From NCBI GenBank assembly GCA_005878485.1, contig VBMG01000041.1, forward strand, positions 1 through 45,441: 45,441 nt of DNA. Reading direction: 5' to 3'. Source of the DNA: Methanobacteriota archaeon (GTDB lineage Archaea > Thermoplasmatota > Thermoplasmata > RBG-16-68-12). Shown here piece by piece: positions 25,062-34,100 of this stretch. The stretch's first letter is position 1. Each line of letters starts with the position of its first letter. The notes below the pieces were generated by a model. It made no database searches, was not told where the DNA came from, and saw only the letters and a list, made by a program, of their open reading frames with translations. Position numbers and translations under genes: made by a program.

Positions 25062-25979
25062 CTAGCGGGCGAGGCCCAGGACGGCGACGAGGAGGTTTCC
25101 GGCGAAGAAGGCGAGCATGAACCCGAGCAGAAGCGGCACCATGAATGGCGTCTGTGGTGTGACCCAAGCGCGTTCGACCCCCGCGGCGCGAAGTCGTGCG
25201 ATCTCGCCCGTCGGATCCGCGCCTCGCCTCGGGAAGAGGACGAGGACATGTTCCCCGCGAGCCGTGATTTTCTCCATGAGCCAAGCGTGCGCCGGGAACG
25301 GATCGAGAGGAGCCCGATACCCCAGGAGCGCTTGCGGGAGGGCGAGGTCTCCGCGCGCCACGTTGTAAATGAGCAGTGCGACGGGAACGGCCAGCGAGAG
25401 GATTGCGGCGTCGACCCAGATCACCAGGGAGAACGGAAACACAACGCGAAGCAAGGCATCGACCCTCGCATCGGCCTGCAACACGGGGAACGGAAGTGCG
25501 TCGGGATACGCGGGGATCAGCAGGGTGAGGGCGATGAGCCCTTTCGCGTCTGCACCGCCGTGGAGGAGGCGAAGTCGGTAGAATCCCTGGTAGACAAGGA
25601 CCATGATGGGCATCGAGGCCAGTTGAGGGAGGACCTCGTATCCGGCTCCACTTGGTATCGACCCGGCCGAAACCAGGAACAAAGCGCCGGCCGCGAGCAA
25701 CAACACGATTCGGATGGGCCGTGCGTGGAAACCGTCCTCGCCAAACAGAGGGTCGCCGAAGAAGACGGCGTAGAAGAAAGTCGCTGCTGACAGGAGGAGT
25801 AGCCAGGCCGGCCAAGCCAATCCCCGGAATGCGATTTGCGCCGCGAGGATCATCAGCCCAGCGGTTCCGAGTGAAATCCACAACGGGTCTCGGACGCGCC
25901 GCGAACGGAGGTCCGACGTTGCCGCGATGACGAGGAATCCGACGCCGGCCGCGAGTCGCGTCGCCGCGAACGCGTCCAC
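25062..25979 (-). CDS. Archaeal preflagellin/prepilin peptidase (A24 family)
   Basis: 305 residues from the GTG at 25979, chosen because a TATA-like GAAATAACG lies about 28 bases upstream. Aspartic membrane protease with the two expected Asp positions: SDLRSRRVRDPLW (D23, followed by the conserved basic stretch) and GGADAKGLIALTLLIP (D144, the GxGD-like motif). About eight membrane helices. It would cleave the signal peptides of archaellin- or pilin-like proteins. A cytoplasmic-looking segment of about 60 residues lies between the last helices (PLDPFPAHAWLMEKITARGE). No pilin gene is adjacent. Confidence 0.85.
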   Translation of the reverse strand: MDAFAATRLAAGVGFLVIAATSDLRSRRVRDPLWISLGTAGLMILAAQIAFRGLAWPAWLLLLSAATFFYAVFFGDPLFGEDGFHARPIRIVLLLAAGALFLVSAGSIPSGAGYEVLPQLASMPIMVLVYQGFYRLRLLHGGADAKGLIALTLLIPAYPDALPFPVLQADARVDALLRVVFPFSLVIWVDAAILSLAVPVALLIYNVARGDLALPQALLGYRAPLDPFPAHAWLMEKITARGEHVLVLFPRRGADPTGEIARLRAAGVERAWVTPQTPFMVPLLLGFMLAFFAGNLLVAVLGLAR

Positions 25980-26129
25980 GTCGCTGCATCCTTGCGTCGT
26001 TATTTCAAGGGTTGTGTGCGATGAAACCGCGTCGCACAAACTGCAAGTCTTGCGGCAACGACTAAATAGACCCTAACGAATAGCCGCAAATCGTCGGAGG
26101 TTTTCTCCGCTCTCTCCGGTCGGTCCGCC

Positions 26130-26681
26130 ATGATGGAACCCCGTCGCATGAAGGTGAAAGTCTGCCTCGTCGGAGAGCACGCCGTGGGCAAGACGTCCCT
26201 CATCAAGCGGTACGTCTTGAACGAATATGACGACCGATACATCGTGACGCTCGGCGCGAAGGTTTCGAAGAAGGAACTCGCCTTGACCCCGAAAGGCTCG
26301 GACGCCGTGCAGATGGACATGACGATATGGGACATCATGGGTTCCAAGGGATTCCGTGAGCTCCTGCGCGAAGCGTACTTTCACGGGGCCCAGGGGATCC
26401 TCGCGGTCGCGGACGTCACGCGGTACGACACCCTCGAAGACCTCGATTCGTGGGTCGAGTCCGTTTTCCGGACCGTCGGGGAGATTCCCGTCACCTTCGC
26501 AATCAACAAGATGGACCTCAAAGATCAGGCGGCGTTCGGCGAGGAACAGGTGAAGCAGGCGACGGAAGCGTTCGATGCGCCGTACTTCTTCAGCTCCGCG
26601 AAGACGGGCGACAACGTGGAGCGCGTCTTCCGCACGCTCGGCGAGACGATTGCGAAGACCGCCTCGAAGTCCGCCTCGTGA
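26130..26681 (+). CDS. Rab/Ras-like small GTPase
   Basis: 183 residues. P-loop GEHAVGKTS (15-23), possible switch I Thr near T40 (IVTLGAKVSKK), G3 element in the form WDIMG (67-71) in place of DTAGQ, G4 NKMD (126-129) and G5 SSAK (155-158). This is the full Ras-superfamily set; the WDxxG form and the missing Gln suggest slow hydrolysis without a partner. There is no C-terminal prenylation cysteine. Archaeal Rab-like GTPases are known, but their roles are mostly unknown. Starts at 26130, 26133 and 26148 are all possible; a TATA-like CTAAATAG lies near 26062. Confidence 0.88.
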   Translation: MMEPRRMKVKVCLVGEHAVGKTSLIKRYVLNEYDDRYIVTLGAKVSKKELALTPKGSDAVQMDMTIWDIMGSKGFRELLREAYFHGAQGILAVADVTRYDTLEDLDSWVESVFRTVGEIPVTFAINKMDLKDQAAFGEEQVKQATEAFDAPYFFSSAKTGDNVERVFRTLGETIAKTASKSAS

Positions 26682-26762
26682 CGTGAACGGACCTCTCTTT
26701 GCATCGGTCGAGTGGACGCCTTCTCCCGGTCAGGCGTCGCCATAGTCTCAAGTAGCCGGGCT

Positions 26763-29081
26763 ATGCTGCGCCCCCGCGTGTCGGGCCCAGGCCTCCCAGC
26801 GGGATCCGTCCGCGTGCGGGTCACGCGGGACCTCGGCCTGTTCGACGTCACGATGGCCGCCGTCGGGGCGATGGTCGGCGCCGCGATTTTCCTGCTCGTC
26901 GGCGCCGCCTATACGGTCTCGGGTCCCCTCGTCCTCGCGAGTTTGGGAGTCGCGGCCTTCATCGCGGCGCTTGCCGGCATGGCGTATGCGGAGCTGGCGT
27001 CAGGTCGGCCCGACGCCTCGGGAGGCGCGTATATCTGGGTGCGGAGCGCGTTGCCCTCGCCGAGCGGTTTCCTGAGCGGATGGCTGTCGTGGGGCGGCCA
27101 CATGGCCGCGTCCGGTTTGAGCGCCCTCGGTCTCGGCGTGTTCCTCGTCGAATTCGTCCGCCCTTCCGACCTCGCATCGATCTTTGGCCCGAACCCTCTC
27201 GAGGTTGGCCTCGTCGCGCTGGCGGTCCTCGCGCTCTCGGCGGTCGCGCACTTCGCGCGAATCCACTTGCCGGTCCGCGCCCTCGGCCGACTGACGTTGG
27301 GGAAGGTCCTCCTCATCGTCCTCGTCGCCGGTCTCGGGATCGCATCGCTGTTCCAGCCGGGTCCGCCGCGGGGCTTCGCCGTCGGAGACCCGGTCTCATC
27401 CCTCGAACTCATGCTAGGGACCGGCGTGCTCTTTATCGCGTTCCAGGGTTTCGAGGTCGTCGCCCAGCTGTCGGACCAGGTGAAGCATCCGGAGAGCAGC
27501 ATCCCGCGGGGCGTGTTCGCCGCGCTCGCGCTCGCCTTCCTGGTCTACGCGGGGTTCTTCATCGCGATCCTCGGGAACGTGCCGACGGACGCGCTCACGA
27601 GTTGGCCGAATTGCACCGCGTGCGTCGGCGGGTCCGAGCACATGGTCCTCCTGGGCATCCGGTACTTCCTGGGCCAGCCGTACCAGCCATACGTGCGGGG
27701 TGCCGTCCTGACGATCGGGATCGTCTCGATGTACGGAGCGTTGAATTCGAACCTCACCGCGGCGATCAAGACCTCGTTCAGCATGGCCCGGGACGGCCTC
27801 CTTCCCGGAATGTTCGCGCGGATCGGGGGACGGGAGGTGCCCCCCGCGGCCGTCGCCGTTACGCTCGTGGTTGCGGGCGTCCTCGTCTTCCTCACGATTG
27901 AGACGATTGCGATCATCGCGAGCCTCGCGTTTCTCGGGCTCTTCGCGTTCGTGCACGCGTCCGTGATCGCGCTTCGACGACGGGAGCGGCGCAGCGGCCC
28001 CGGTTTCCGCGTGCCGCTCGTCCCCGCAGTCCCCATGGTCGCGATCGCCCTGAACCTCGCCCTCGGGGCGGTCCTCTGGAACTTCCCTGCCCGACGCGAT
28101 TCGCCGATCCCACCGGGGGTCCTCGCGACGTTCCTCGGCGCGGCCTGGATTGCGATCGGTCTCGCATACCACGTATTCCGAAGCCGCCGCGGCGCGGTCC
28201 GTCCGGCCCGTGCCGCCTCCGGCTCCGAGGTCCGTGACATCTTGGCGACCGCGGAAGACCGCGTGGAGCTCGAGCGGTACCGCGTCTTCCTCCCGCTCCG
28301 GGAGTTCACGGACGAGGCGCTCGTGGAACTAGGGGCGCGGATCGCGAAAGCCCGTAACGCCGAGTTGAGCCTCCTGCATGTCGTCGAGATTCCGCGCAAC
28401 CTCCCGCCAAAGGCCATCCGCTTCCGGTATGTCGACGACCGGATTCGCGGTCTCCAGCGACTCACACGGATTGGCGAGCATCTCGGCGTCGACACGCGCC
28501 CCGTCGTCAAGATCGGACACAAGGTGTACGAGATCATCTTGGACACAATCCGCGAGGAGGCGGTGAATCTGCTCGTCATGGGGTGGCGGGGCCAGCGGGT
28601 CGAAGGGGATCGCAGGGTCCTCGGGAGCAACATCGATTACCTCATCGAGAACGCGCCGTGCGATGTCATCGTGTTCAAGACGCAGGGCTTCCGGAAACCT
28701 CTCCGTCGCATCGTCATCCTGACGAGCCCCATCTGGGGACTCGAAGGGATCGACGATCTTGCACTGATCTTGGCCTCGACCGACCACCCGGTCATCGAAG
28801 TCGTGAGCCTCGCGAGCGACCCCGCCGAAGCGGAACGACTGAAGCAGGAGAGCTCTCGGTTCGAGGGCCGGGCCCACGAGCGTCGAGTCGCCGTGGAGCC
28901 CAAGATCATCTACTCGACGCAATGGGAGTCGGAGGCGCTCCGCGAGAGCGCGGAGGCGTCCCTGCTGATGATCCGCGCGAGCTCGCCCGGCGGGTTCCGG
29001 AAATTTGCACTGGGCCCGGTGGAAGACCGAATCGTCAAGCTCGCGAAATGTCCGGTCCTGATTCTTCGGAAGGGTGGCTAG
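26763..29081 (+). CDS. APC-family transporter fused to two USP domains
   Basis: 772 residues from the ATG at 26763 (a GTG at 26712 is possible). Residues about 20-470 form 12 membrane helices of the amino acid-polyamine-organocation family, with the helix I motif GAMVGAAIFLLVG and GFEVVAQLSDQVKHPE. The C-terminal 270 residues contain two universal-stress-like domains: one with LSLLHVVEIPRNLPP and LLVMGWRGQRV, and a second, more degenerate, ending KLAKCPVLILRKGG. Such fusions probably sense nucleotide or stress and control uptake. Substrate not determinable. It overlaps the convergent permease by four bases. Confidence 0.88.
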   Translation: MLRPRVSGPGLPAGSVRVRVTRDLGLFDVTMAAVGAMVGAAIFLLVGAAYTVSGPLVLASLGVAAFIAALAGMAYAELASGRPDASGGAYIWVRSALPSPSGFLSGWLSWGGHMAASGLSALGLGVFLVEFVRPSDLASIFGPNPLEVGLVALAVLALSAVAHFARIHLPVRALGRLTLGKVLLIVLVAGLGIASLFQPGPPRGFAVGDPVSSLELMLGTGVLFIAFQGFEVVAQLSDQVKHPESSIPRGVFAALALAFLVYAGFFIAILGNVPTDALTSWPNCTACVGGSEHMVLLGIRYFLGQPYQPYVRGAVLTIGIVSMYGALNSNLTAAIKTSFSMARDGLLPGMFARIGGREVPPAAVAVTLVVAGVLVFLTIETIAIIASLAFLGLFAFVHASVIALRRRERRSGPGFRVPLVPAVPMVAIALNLALGAVLWNFPARRDSPIPPGVLATFLGAAWIAIGLAYHVFRSRRGAVRPARAASGSEVRDILATAEDRVELERYRVFLPLREFTDEALVELGARIAKARNAELSLLHVVEIPRNLPPKAIRFRYVDDRIRGLQRLTRIGEHLGVDTRPVVKIGHKVYEIILDTIREEAVNLLVMGWRGQRVEGDRRVLGSNIDYLIENAPCDVIVFKTQGFRKPLRRIVILTSPIWGLEGIDDLALILASTDHPVIEVVSLASDPAEAERLKQESSRFEGRAHERRVAVEPKIIYSTQWESEALRESAEASLLMIRASSPGGFRKFALGPVEDRIVKLAKCPVLILRKGG

Positions 29082-29929
29082 CGACCGGGATCGTTGGAAC
29101 GGGCCGCGGTCGGCTCCCTCGATCCCTCGGTCACGTCTGGGGTGCGGGCTTCCCAGGCGATTCGCCCGGCCGCGAGAAGCATGAGGAACGCGAGGACCCG
29201 CGTGACGGTCGCGTCCGTCATCTGACGTAAGAGAGCGACGCCGAGCCCGACGCCCGCGATTCCCACCCCGCCCATGATGATTGCGAGCCGAAGCGTCTTC
29301 CGAGTTGCCTGTCCCAACTGTCGATGCTTCAGGAATCCGACGACCTGCTGCGGCAACGAAACGAGCGAGCTGATCGTTCCCGCGGCGATGGTGGGCAGGC
29401 CGAAGATCAGGATTAGTGCGGGGATGCGGTATTCGCCCCCTGCGACCCCCAGGAGCCCTGAAATGGTGCCGAGGCCGAATCCGATCAGGAGTCCGAGCGC
29501 GACCTGCGCGGGCCCGAATGAGAACGGCCCGGGGACGGGGGACTCGAATACGAGGAGCCGCAAGGAGGTCGCCACGAGGATCCCCGCGAGGAGAAGTTTG
29601 AGCCATTTCGACGGGGTGCGCCGCGCGACGAGCGCTCCGCAATAGGCACCTGGCATCGAGGCGATGACCATCACGGCCGCGAGGACGAGGGCGTCGAGCG
29701 GCTGCGAAAACGCTCCCCGAAGGATAGCGGTCGAAAGTCCGATCATCGCCCCCGCCAGGAGATTGCCCGCGATCGTCCAGCGGACATTCCGGAGCAGCGC
29801 CAAGAGGACCGGAGCCCGGTACTCGCCGCCTCCGACCCCCGTGACGCCCGCGACGACGCCGATCGGGAGTGCGGCAATCCCGGCCACGAGATCGCTCCGC
29901 GAAATCCCGGGGGCGTGCGGCTCGGCCAC
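29078..29929 (-). CDS. TauE/SafE-family permease
   Basis: 283 residues, eight predicted membrane helices in two homologous halves, each with a glycine-rich start: GVVAGVTGVGGGEYRAPVL and GTISGLLGVAGGEYRIPAL. The TauE/SafE (DUF81) family exports or imports small organic or inorganic sulfur-containing anions. Substrate unknown. The soluble C-terminal tail is short and polar. Convergent with the transporter-USP gene. Confidence 0.9.
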   Translation of the reverse strand: MAEPHAPGISRSDLVAGIAALPIGVVAGVTGVGGGEYRAPVLLALLRNVRWTIAGNLLAGAMIGLSTAILRGAFSQPLDALVLAAVMVIASMPGAYCGALVARRTPSKWLKLLLAGILVATSLRLLVFESPVPGPFSFGPAQVALGLLIGFGLGTISGLLGVAGGEYRIPALILIFGLPTIAAGTISSLVSLPQQVVGFLKHRQLGQATRKTLRLAIIMGGVGIAGVGLGVALLRQMTDATVTRVLAFLMLLAAGRIAWEARTPDVTEGSREPTAARSNDPGR

Positions 29930-30017
29930 GATTTTAGTCCTCCCTCGCCCTCACGGTCCTCAATTGTGGAGTGCCTGATAAGGACGAGGAAAAGAAGGAT
30001 GCGACGAGGATCGAAGG

Positions 30018-30278
30018 CTAGACGAGGGTGACATCAACGGTCTCGACGCTCCCAACCCCGGGAATCGCGGCGAGCGTCTCTTCCAACCGATCGGAACCTC
30101 CCTCGGCATCGCTCACCAACGCGACGGCGAGGATCGCCGTGAGGCCGAACGCGACGGGCTGTTCCCGGAGGTCGCGGAGGGAGCCCGTGAGACGTTCGCG
30201 GATGCGGGTCTTGAGCCGCTCGAGATCCGTCTCCGGATCGTCGGGCATGACGCGGAATGTGATGGCCACGGATCCCAT
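30018..30278 (-). CDS. ef1b: Translation elongation factor 1-beta
   Basis: 86 residues, the normal size of archaeal aEF-1beta, the nucleotide exchange factor for EF-1alpha. It has the ferredoxin-like fold with VAITFRVMPDDPETDLERL, the conserved PVAFGLTAILAVALV segment, and the closing GVGSVETVDVTLV. It is preceded on the same strand by a zinc-ribbon gene (nine-base gap) with TGAGGTG as ribosome binding site overlapping that stop. Confidence 0.95.
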   Translation of the reverse strand: MGSVAITFRVMPDDPETDLERLKTRIRERLTGSLRDLREQPVAFGLTAILAVALVSDAEGGSDRLEETLAAIPGVGSVETVDVTLV

Positions 30279-30287
30279 CGTGGCACC

Positions 30288-30458
30288 TCATGGGCCGCCG
30301 AATGAACAGACCGGGCAACGATACGCGACCGACTGGTCCCGACAACGTGCACAACGCCCAATCATCGACTTGCCGCAGCTCGGACACGAAAAGAGAGTCG
30401 TGCCTTTCCCGGACAGGACGGCCCCGCACGAGGTGCATCGGCTCTCGGATCGAATCAC
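30288..30458 (-). CDS. Small zinc-ribbon protein paired with aEF-1beta (HVO_2753-like)
   Basis: 56 residues. Four CxxC knuckles: CTSC (8-11), CPSC (25-28), CARC (36-39), CPVC (48-51), followed by SFGGP. This resembles the small two-zinc-ribbon protein found upstream of aEF-1beta in many Euryarchaeota. The GTG at 30458 is used because the TATA-like element CTTAATACG (centred near 30484) is 26 bases upstream, which gives a leaderless transcript; an ATG nearby is out of frame. Function unknown, possibly linked to translation. Confidence 0.8.
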   Translation of the reverse strand: MIRSESRCTSCGAVLSGKGTTLFSCPSCGKSMIGRCARCRDQSVAYRCPVCSFGGP

Positions 30459-30575
30459 GACATGTGGGATGGGCCCCGCGTATTAAGCATTGCGCTCCGA
30501 CGCGACTTGTATCGCTTTCAGTCAATAATTATCGGCTTCCGGGCCGGTCCATCCCAGGGGTCCGCGCTGCACCGC

Positions 30576-30587
30576 AAACTTTATTAC
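30576..30587 (+). promoter_or_regulatory. Promoter of tRNA-Lys and probably of the RNA polymerase operon
   Basis: AAACTTTATTAC, a strong BRE/TATA-like element about 48 bases before the mature tRNA 5' end. No other AT-rich element occurs between here and rpoH, so the tRNA and rpoH-nusA may share one primary transcript. Confidence 0.6.
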
Positions 30588-30656
30588 AAGCGCCCGATTT
30601 GGCAAACGGTCGCATGTCGCCGCCGCTAGCCGGAGGGCCCGTAGCTCAGCTAGGTA

Positions 30657-30682
30657 GGATGGCGAACGAACCGTCCCTAGAA
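30657..30682 (+). other. tRNA-Lys intron 1 (D loop)
   Basis: 26 nt. BHB: central helix CTAGG/CCTAG (30650-30654 with 30676-30680), bulge TAG (30655-30657) cut after TA, bulge AAA (30681-30683) cut after AA. The inner helix GATGG/CCGTC has an 8-base loop. The outer helix is the D stem, with two unpaired bases opposite the second bulge, so this one is slightly relaxed. The cut site on the 3' side could shift by one base. Confidence 0.85.
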
Positions 30683-30699
30683 AGAGCATCCGGCTTTTA

Positions 30700-30730
30700 G
30701 CCGCTCCCCCTGATCGGAGAGCGGAAAGAA
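30700..30730 (+). other. tRNA-Lys intron 2 (anticodon loop, position 37/38)
   Basis: 31 nt at the canonical site. Fully canonical hBHBh': outer helix TCCGG/CCGGG, central 4-bp helix CTTT/AAAG, bulges TAG and AAA, inner helix CCGCTC/GAGCGG. Cutting after TA and AA joins CTTTTA to ACCGGG. Confidence 0.95.
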
Positions 30731-30752
30731 ACCGGGTGGTCCGGGGTTCGAA

Positions 30753-30785
30753 CGGGCCCTGCGGACCGCGCGGAGGCCCCGAAAG
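30753..30785 (+). other. tRNA-Lys intron 3 (T loop, position 59/60)
   Basis: 33 nt. Canonical hBHBh': outer helix is the T stem CGGGG/CCCCG, central helix TTCG/CGAA, bulges AAC and AGT, inner helix GGGCC/GGCCC. Cutting after AA and AG restores the universal T loop TTCGAAT. The intron begins with CGGGCCC, identical to the real acceptor 3' strand at 30792-30798. Confidence 0.93.
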
Positions 30786-30859
30786 TCCCCGCGGGCCCGT
30801 ACGGCTCGCGCGCGCGTGACATGCCAGGTGGAAAAGGGTCGCCCAGGGAGGACCTCCCC

Positions 30860-31111
30860 TTGAGGTTTAACGTGTTGGAGCATCAGCTGGTCCCAGAGCA
30901 TCGCCTCGTCGCCGAAGAAGAGGCCGAGCGCGTTTTGAAGGCAATGAAGATCACCCGGGATCAGCTCCCGAAGATCCGGAAGAGCGATCCCGTGATCCAG
31001 GTCCTCGAGAAAATCGAGGGGCCCATCGAGGAAGGCCGGATCGTCCGCGTCACGCGGGTGAGCGGGACCGCGGGCGTGTCGGAGGCATATCGGCTCGTCA
31101 TCGGGAGGTAG
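30860..31111 (+). CDS. rpoH: RNA polymerase subunit H (Rpo5)
   Basis: 83 residues from a TTG at 30860, eight bases after GGGAGG. It then begins LRFNVLEHQLVPEHRLV, the normal Rpo5 start, and includes QLPKIRKSDPV and the closing VSGTAGVSEAYRLVIG. Rpo5 corresponds to the C-terminal domain of eukaryotic Rpb5 and sits in the lower jaw. An ATG at 30821 would add 13 residues (PGGKGSPRED) with no family counterpart. First protein gene of the polymerase operon. Confidence 0.9.
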   Translation: MRFNVLEHQLVPEHRLVAEEEAERVLKAMKITRDQLPKIRKSDPVIQVLEKIEGPIEEGRIVRVTRVSGTAGVSEAYRLVIGR

Positions 31112-31114
31112 AGC

Positions 31115-34100
31115 GTGCGCGAACTCATCGATGCGTTCTTCCGAGAACGCTCCATCGTAAACCATCACATCGCGTCGTTCAACGATTTCCTGCCCACGAT
31201 CGACAACCCGAATTCGCGGATGCAGCGGATCGTGGACAACCTCCGGTCGTCCCCGGAAGACGAGCGCCGCGGGATCATCAAGCTCGATGAAGACCGGACC
31301 GAGGGCGACGTGATCGAGATCCGGATTGGCCGGAAGCGGGACGAGCGCGGTCGGATTGACCTCGAGGCGAAGCCGACGATCACGTTGGGCCTGCCGGTCG
31401 TCAAAGAGGCGAACGGTGCGACCCACCCGCTGAACCCAATGGAAGCCCGGCTGCGGAACCTGAACTACACGGCGCCGATCTACCTCGACTTCACGGTCGT
31501 CGAGAACGGCATCGAACGGGAGCCGGAACGGGTGCACATCGGGAACTTCCCGGTCATGGTCAAGTCGAAGCGCTGCCTCCTCTACAAGGAGAACATGGAG
31601 ACGGAGGGGGAGCTGGGCCTCGACGAGTACCGTCAGCAGCTCGTGCGGGAGTTCCACGAGGATCCGTTCGATCCCGGCGGCTACTTCATCATCGGGGGGA
31701 CGGAGCGCGCCCTCATTTCGCTGGAAGATCTCGCGCCGAATCGCGTGCTCGTCGAGTTCAACGAGCGGTACGGACGCAAGGTCGAGGTCGCGAAGGTTTT
31801 CTCCCAAAAGGAAGGGTACCGTGCGCTCACGCTGATGGAGAAGAAGAAGGACGGGCAGCTGATCGTCAGCGTCCCGACCGCTTCGGGCCAGATTCCTCTG
31901 ATCATCCTCATGAAAGCGCTGGGCATGGAGAAAGACGAGGACATCTACAACGCGGTCGTGTCGACGCCGGAGATGGCGAACATCGTCTACGCGAACATCG
32001 AAGAATGCCAGAACAAGAAGAACTACCCGCCAAACGGCATTTTCACCAAAGACGATGCGATCAACTATCTGGAGAAGAAATTCGCCACGGGCCAGGCGAA
32101 AGAGTACCGGATCAAGAAAGTCGAGTCGATCTTGGACCGGTCCCTCCTTCCGCACCTCGGCGATACCCGGGAGGATCGGATCAAGAAAGCGATTTTCCTC
32201 GGCCGCGTCGCGCGGACGGTCCTCGAGCTTTCCCTCGGCATGCGCCGGGAAGACGACAAAGACCACTACGCGAACAAGCGACTGAAGCTCGCGGGCGACC
32301 TGATGGAAGACCTGTTCCGGGTCGCGTTCGCGAACCTCGTGAAGGATCTGAAATACCAGCTCGAGCGGTCGTACGCCCGACGGCGGGAACTGAAGATCTC
32401 CTCGGCCATCCGCCCGGACTTGCTCACGCAGCGCCTGCTCCATGCCCTCGCGACGGGGAACTGGGTGGGCGGCCGCGCGGGCGTGAGTCAGCTCCTCGAC
32501 CGCACCTCGAACATGAGCGCGCTTAGCCACCTCCGGCGCGTGACGTCGCCGCTGACGCGCTCGCAGCCCCACTTCGAGGCCCGCGACCTCCATCCGACCC
32601 AGTGGGGTCGGCTTTGTCCGAACGAGACGCCGGAAGGCCAGAATTGCGGTCTCGTCAAGAATCTCGCCTTGGTGATCGACGTCTCCGAGGGCTTCCCGGA
32701 GGAAGAGGTCAAGTTGCTCCTCGCGGACCTCGGGACGAAACAGGTGAAGGGCCAGCAGACCCAGCTCACCCGCGTCTACGTGAACGGCGACCTGGTCGGG
32801 CTCCACGAGGACCCGAAGATGCTCGTCGCCGAGATCCGCGAACGACGGCGGTCCGGGCTCCTGAGCCACGAGGTCAATGTCCGGTACGACGAGAACATGG
32901 GCGAGATCATCATCAACTGCGACGAGGGGCGGATCCGTCGTCCGCTTTTGGTCGTCAAGGACGGCCACATCGTCTTCTCGCGAAAACACGTGGAGGAGCT
33001 GAAGATGGGCCGCCTCCGGTTTTCCGACCTGGTCCGGAACGGCGTCGTCGAGTGGATCGATGCCGAAGAGGAAGAAGACACGTTCATCGCCCTCTATCCG
33101 TACGATGTCCCCAGCCGCTGCAAGGAGTGCAAACACCCGTTGAGTCGGAACGACGTCACCTGGGTGAACATGGGGAGCCGGGATGAGGACGCGGAGCTCG
33201 AGTGCGCCCACTGCCACAAGACGTTCGCGGTGAAGTCCGCGATTACGAAGGAACACACTCATATCGAGGTCGACCCGGAAGTCATCCTCGGCGTCGCCTC
33301 CGGCGTGGTCCCGTACCCGGAGCACAACTCGTCCCCGCGCGTCACGATGGGCGCGGGGATGGCGAAGCAGTCCCTGGGCCTCGGCTCGAGCAACTATCGC
33401 CTGCGGCCGGACACGCGGAGCCACCTCCTCCACTATCCGGAACAGCCGCTCGTCCAGACGGACTCCATGAAGTACGTCTCGTTCGACGAGCGCCCGGCGG
33501 GCCAGAACTTCGTCGTTGCCGTCATGTCCCACCACGGCTACAACATGGAAGACGCGCTCGTGATGAACAAAGCCTCGATCGACCGGGGCCTCGGACGCTC
33601 GTCGTTCATGCGGACGTACCGCGCGGAAGAGCGGCGGTATCCGGGCGGCCAAGAGGACCACTTCGAGATCCCGTCGCCGGATGTGCGCGGGGCCCGAGCC
33701 GACCTGTCGTACGCGAACCTGACGCCGGATGACGGCCTGATCTCGCCCGAGGTCCTCGTCCAGGGCGGGGAGGTCCTGATCGGGAAGACGAGCCCGCCGC
33801 GGTTCCTCGAAGAGGAGACGGACTTCCTGACCCCGCAGAAGCGACGGGAGACGTCCGTCACGGTGCGCCACGGGGAGAGCGGCTGGGTGGACTCCGTCAT
33901 GTTGACGGAGAGCGAGAACGGCTCGAAGCTCGCGAAGGTCAAGGTGCGCGACCTCCGCATCCCGGAGCTCGGCGACAAATTCGCGTCTCGGCACGGGCAG
34001 AAAGGGGTGATCGGACTCATCGCGCCCCAGGAGGACATGCCCTTTACCGCACAAGGGATCATCCCGGACCTGATCATCAACCCGCACGCGATCCCGTCGC

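Larger units (their letters stand above)
30635..30799 (+). tRNA. tRNA-Lys (anticodon UUU) with three introns
   Basis: The 165-base gene gives a perfect 75-nt cloverleaf after removal of three introns (26, 31 and 33 nt). Exons: 30635-30656, 30683-30699, 30731-30752, 30786-30799. Mature structure: acceptor GGGCCCG/CGGGCCC (7 of 7), D stem GCTC/GAGC, D loop AGCTAGGTAA, anticodon stem TCCGG/CCGGG, loop CTTTTAA (anticodon TTT), variable TGGTC, T stem CGGGG/CCCCG, loop TTCGAAT, discriminator G. Each junction can form a bulge-helix-bulge element for the splicing endonuclease. Without splicing, no D or T arm can be closed. rpoH follows 21-60 bases on. Confidence 0.93.

Noticed and set aside
30742-30760. 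Taking TTCGAACGGGCCC as the T loop plus acceptor end of an intron-poor tRNA
   Set aside because: There is then no 3' strand for the T stem, and the length is wrong. Removal of a third intron gives full T stem and acceptor pairing.
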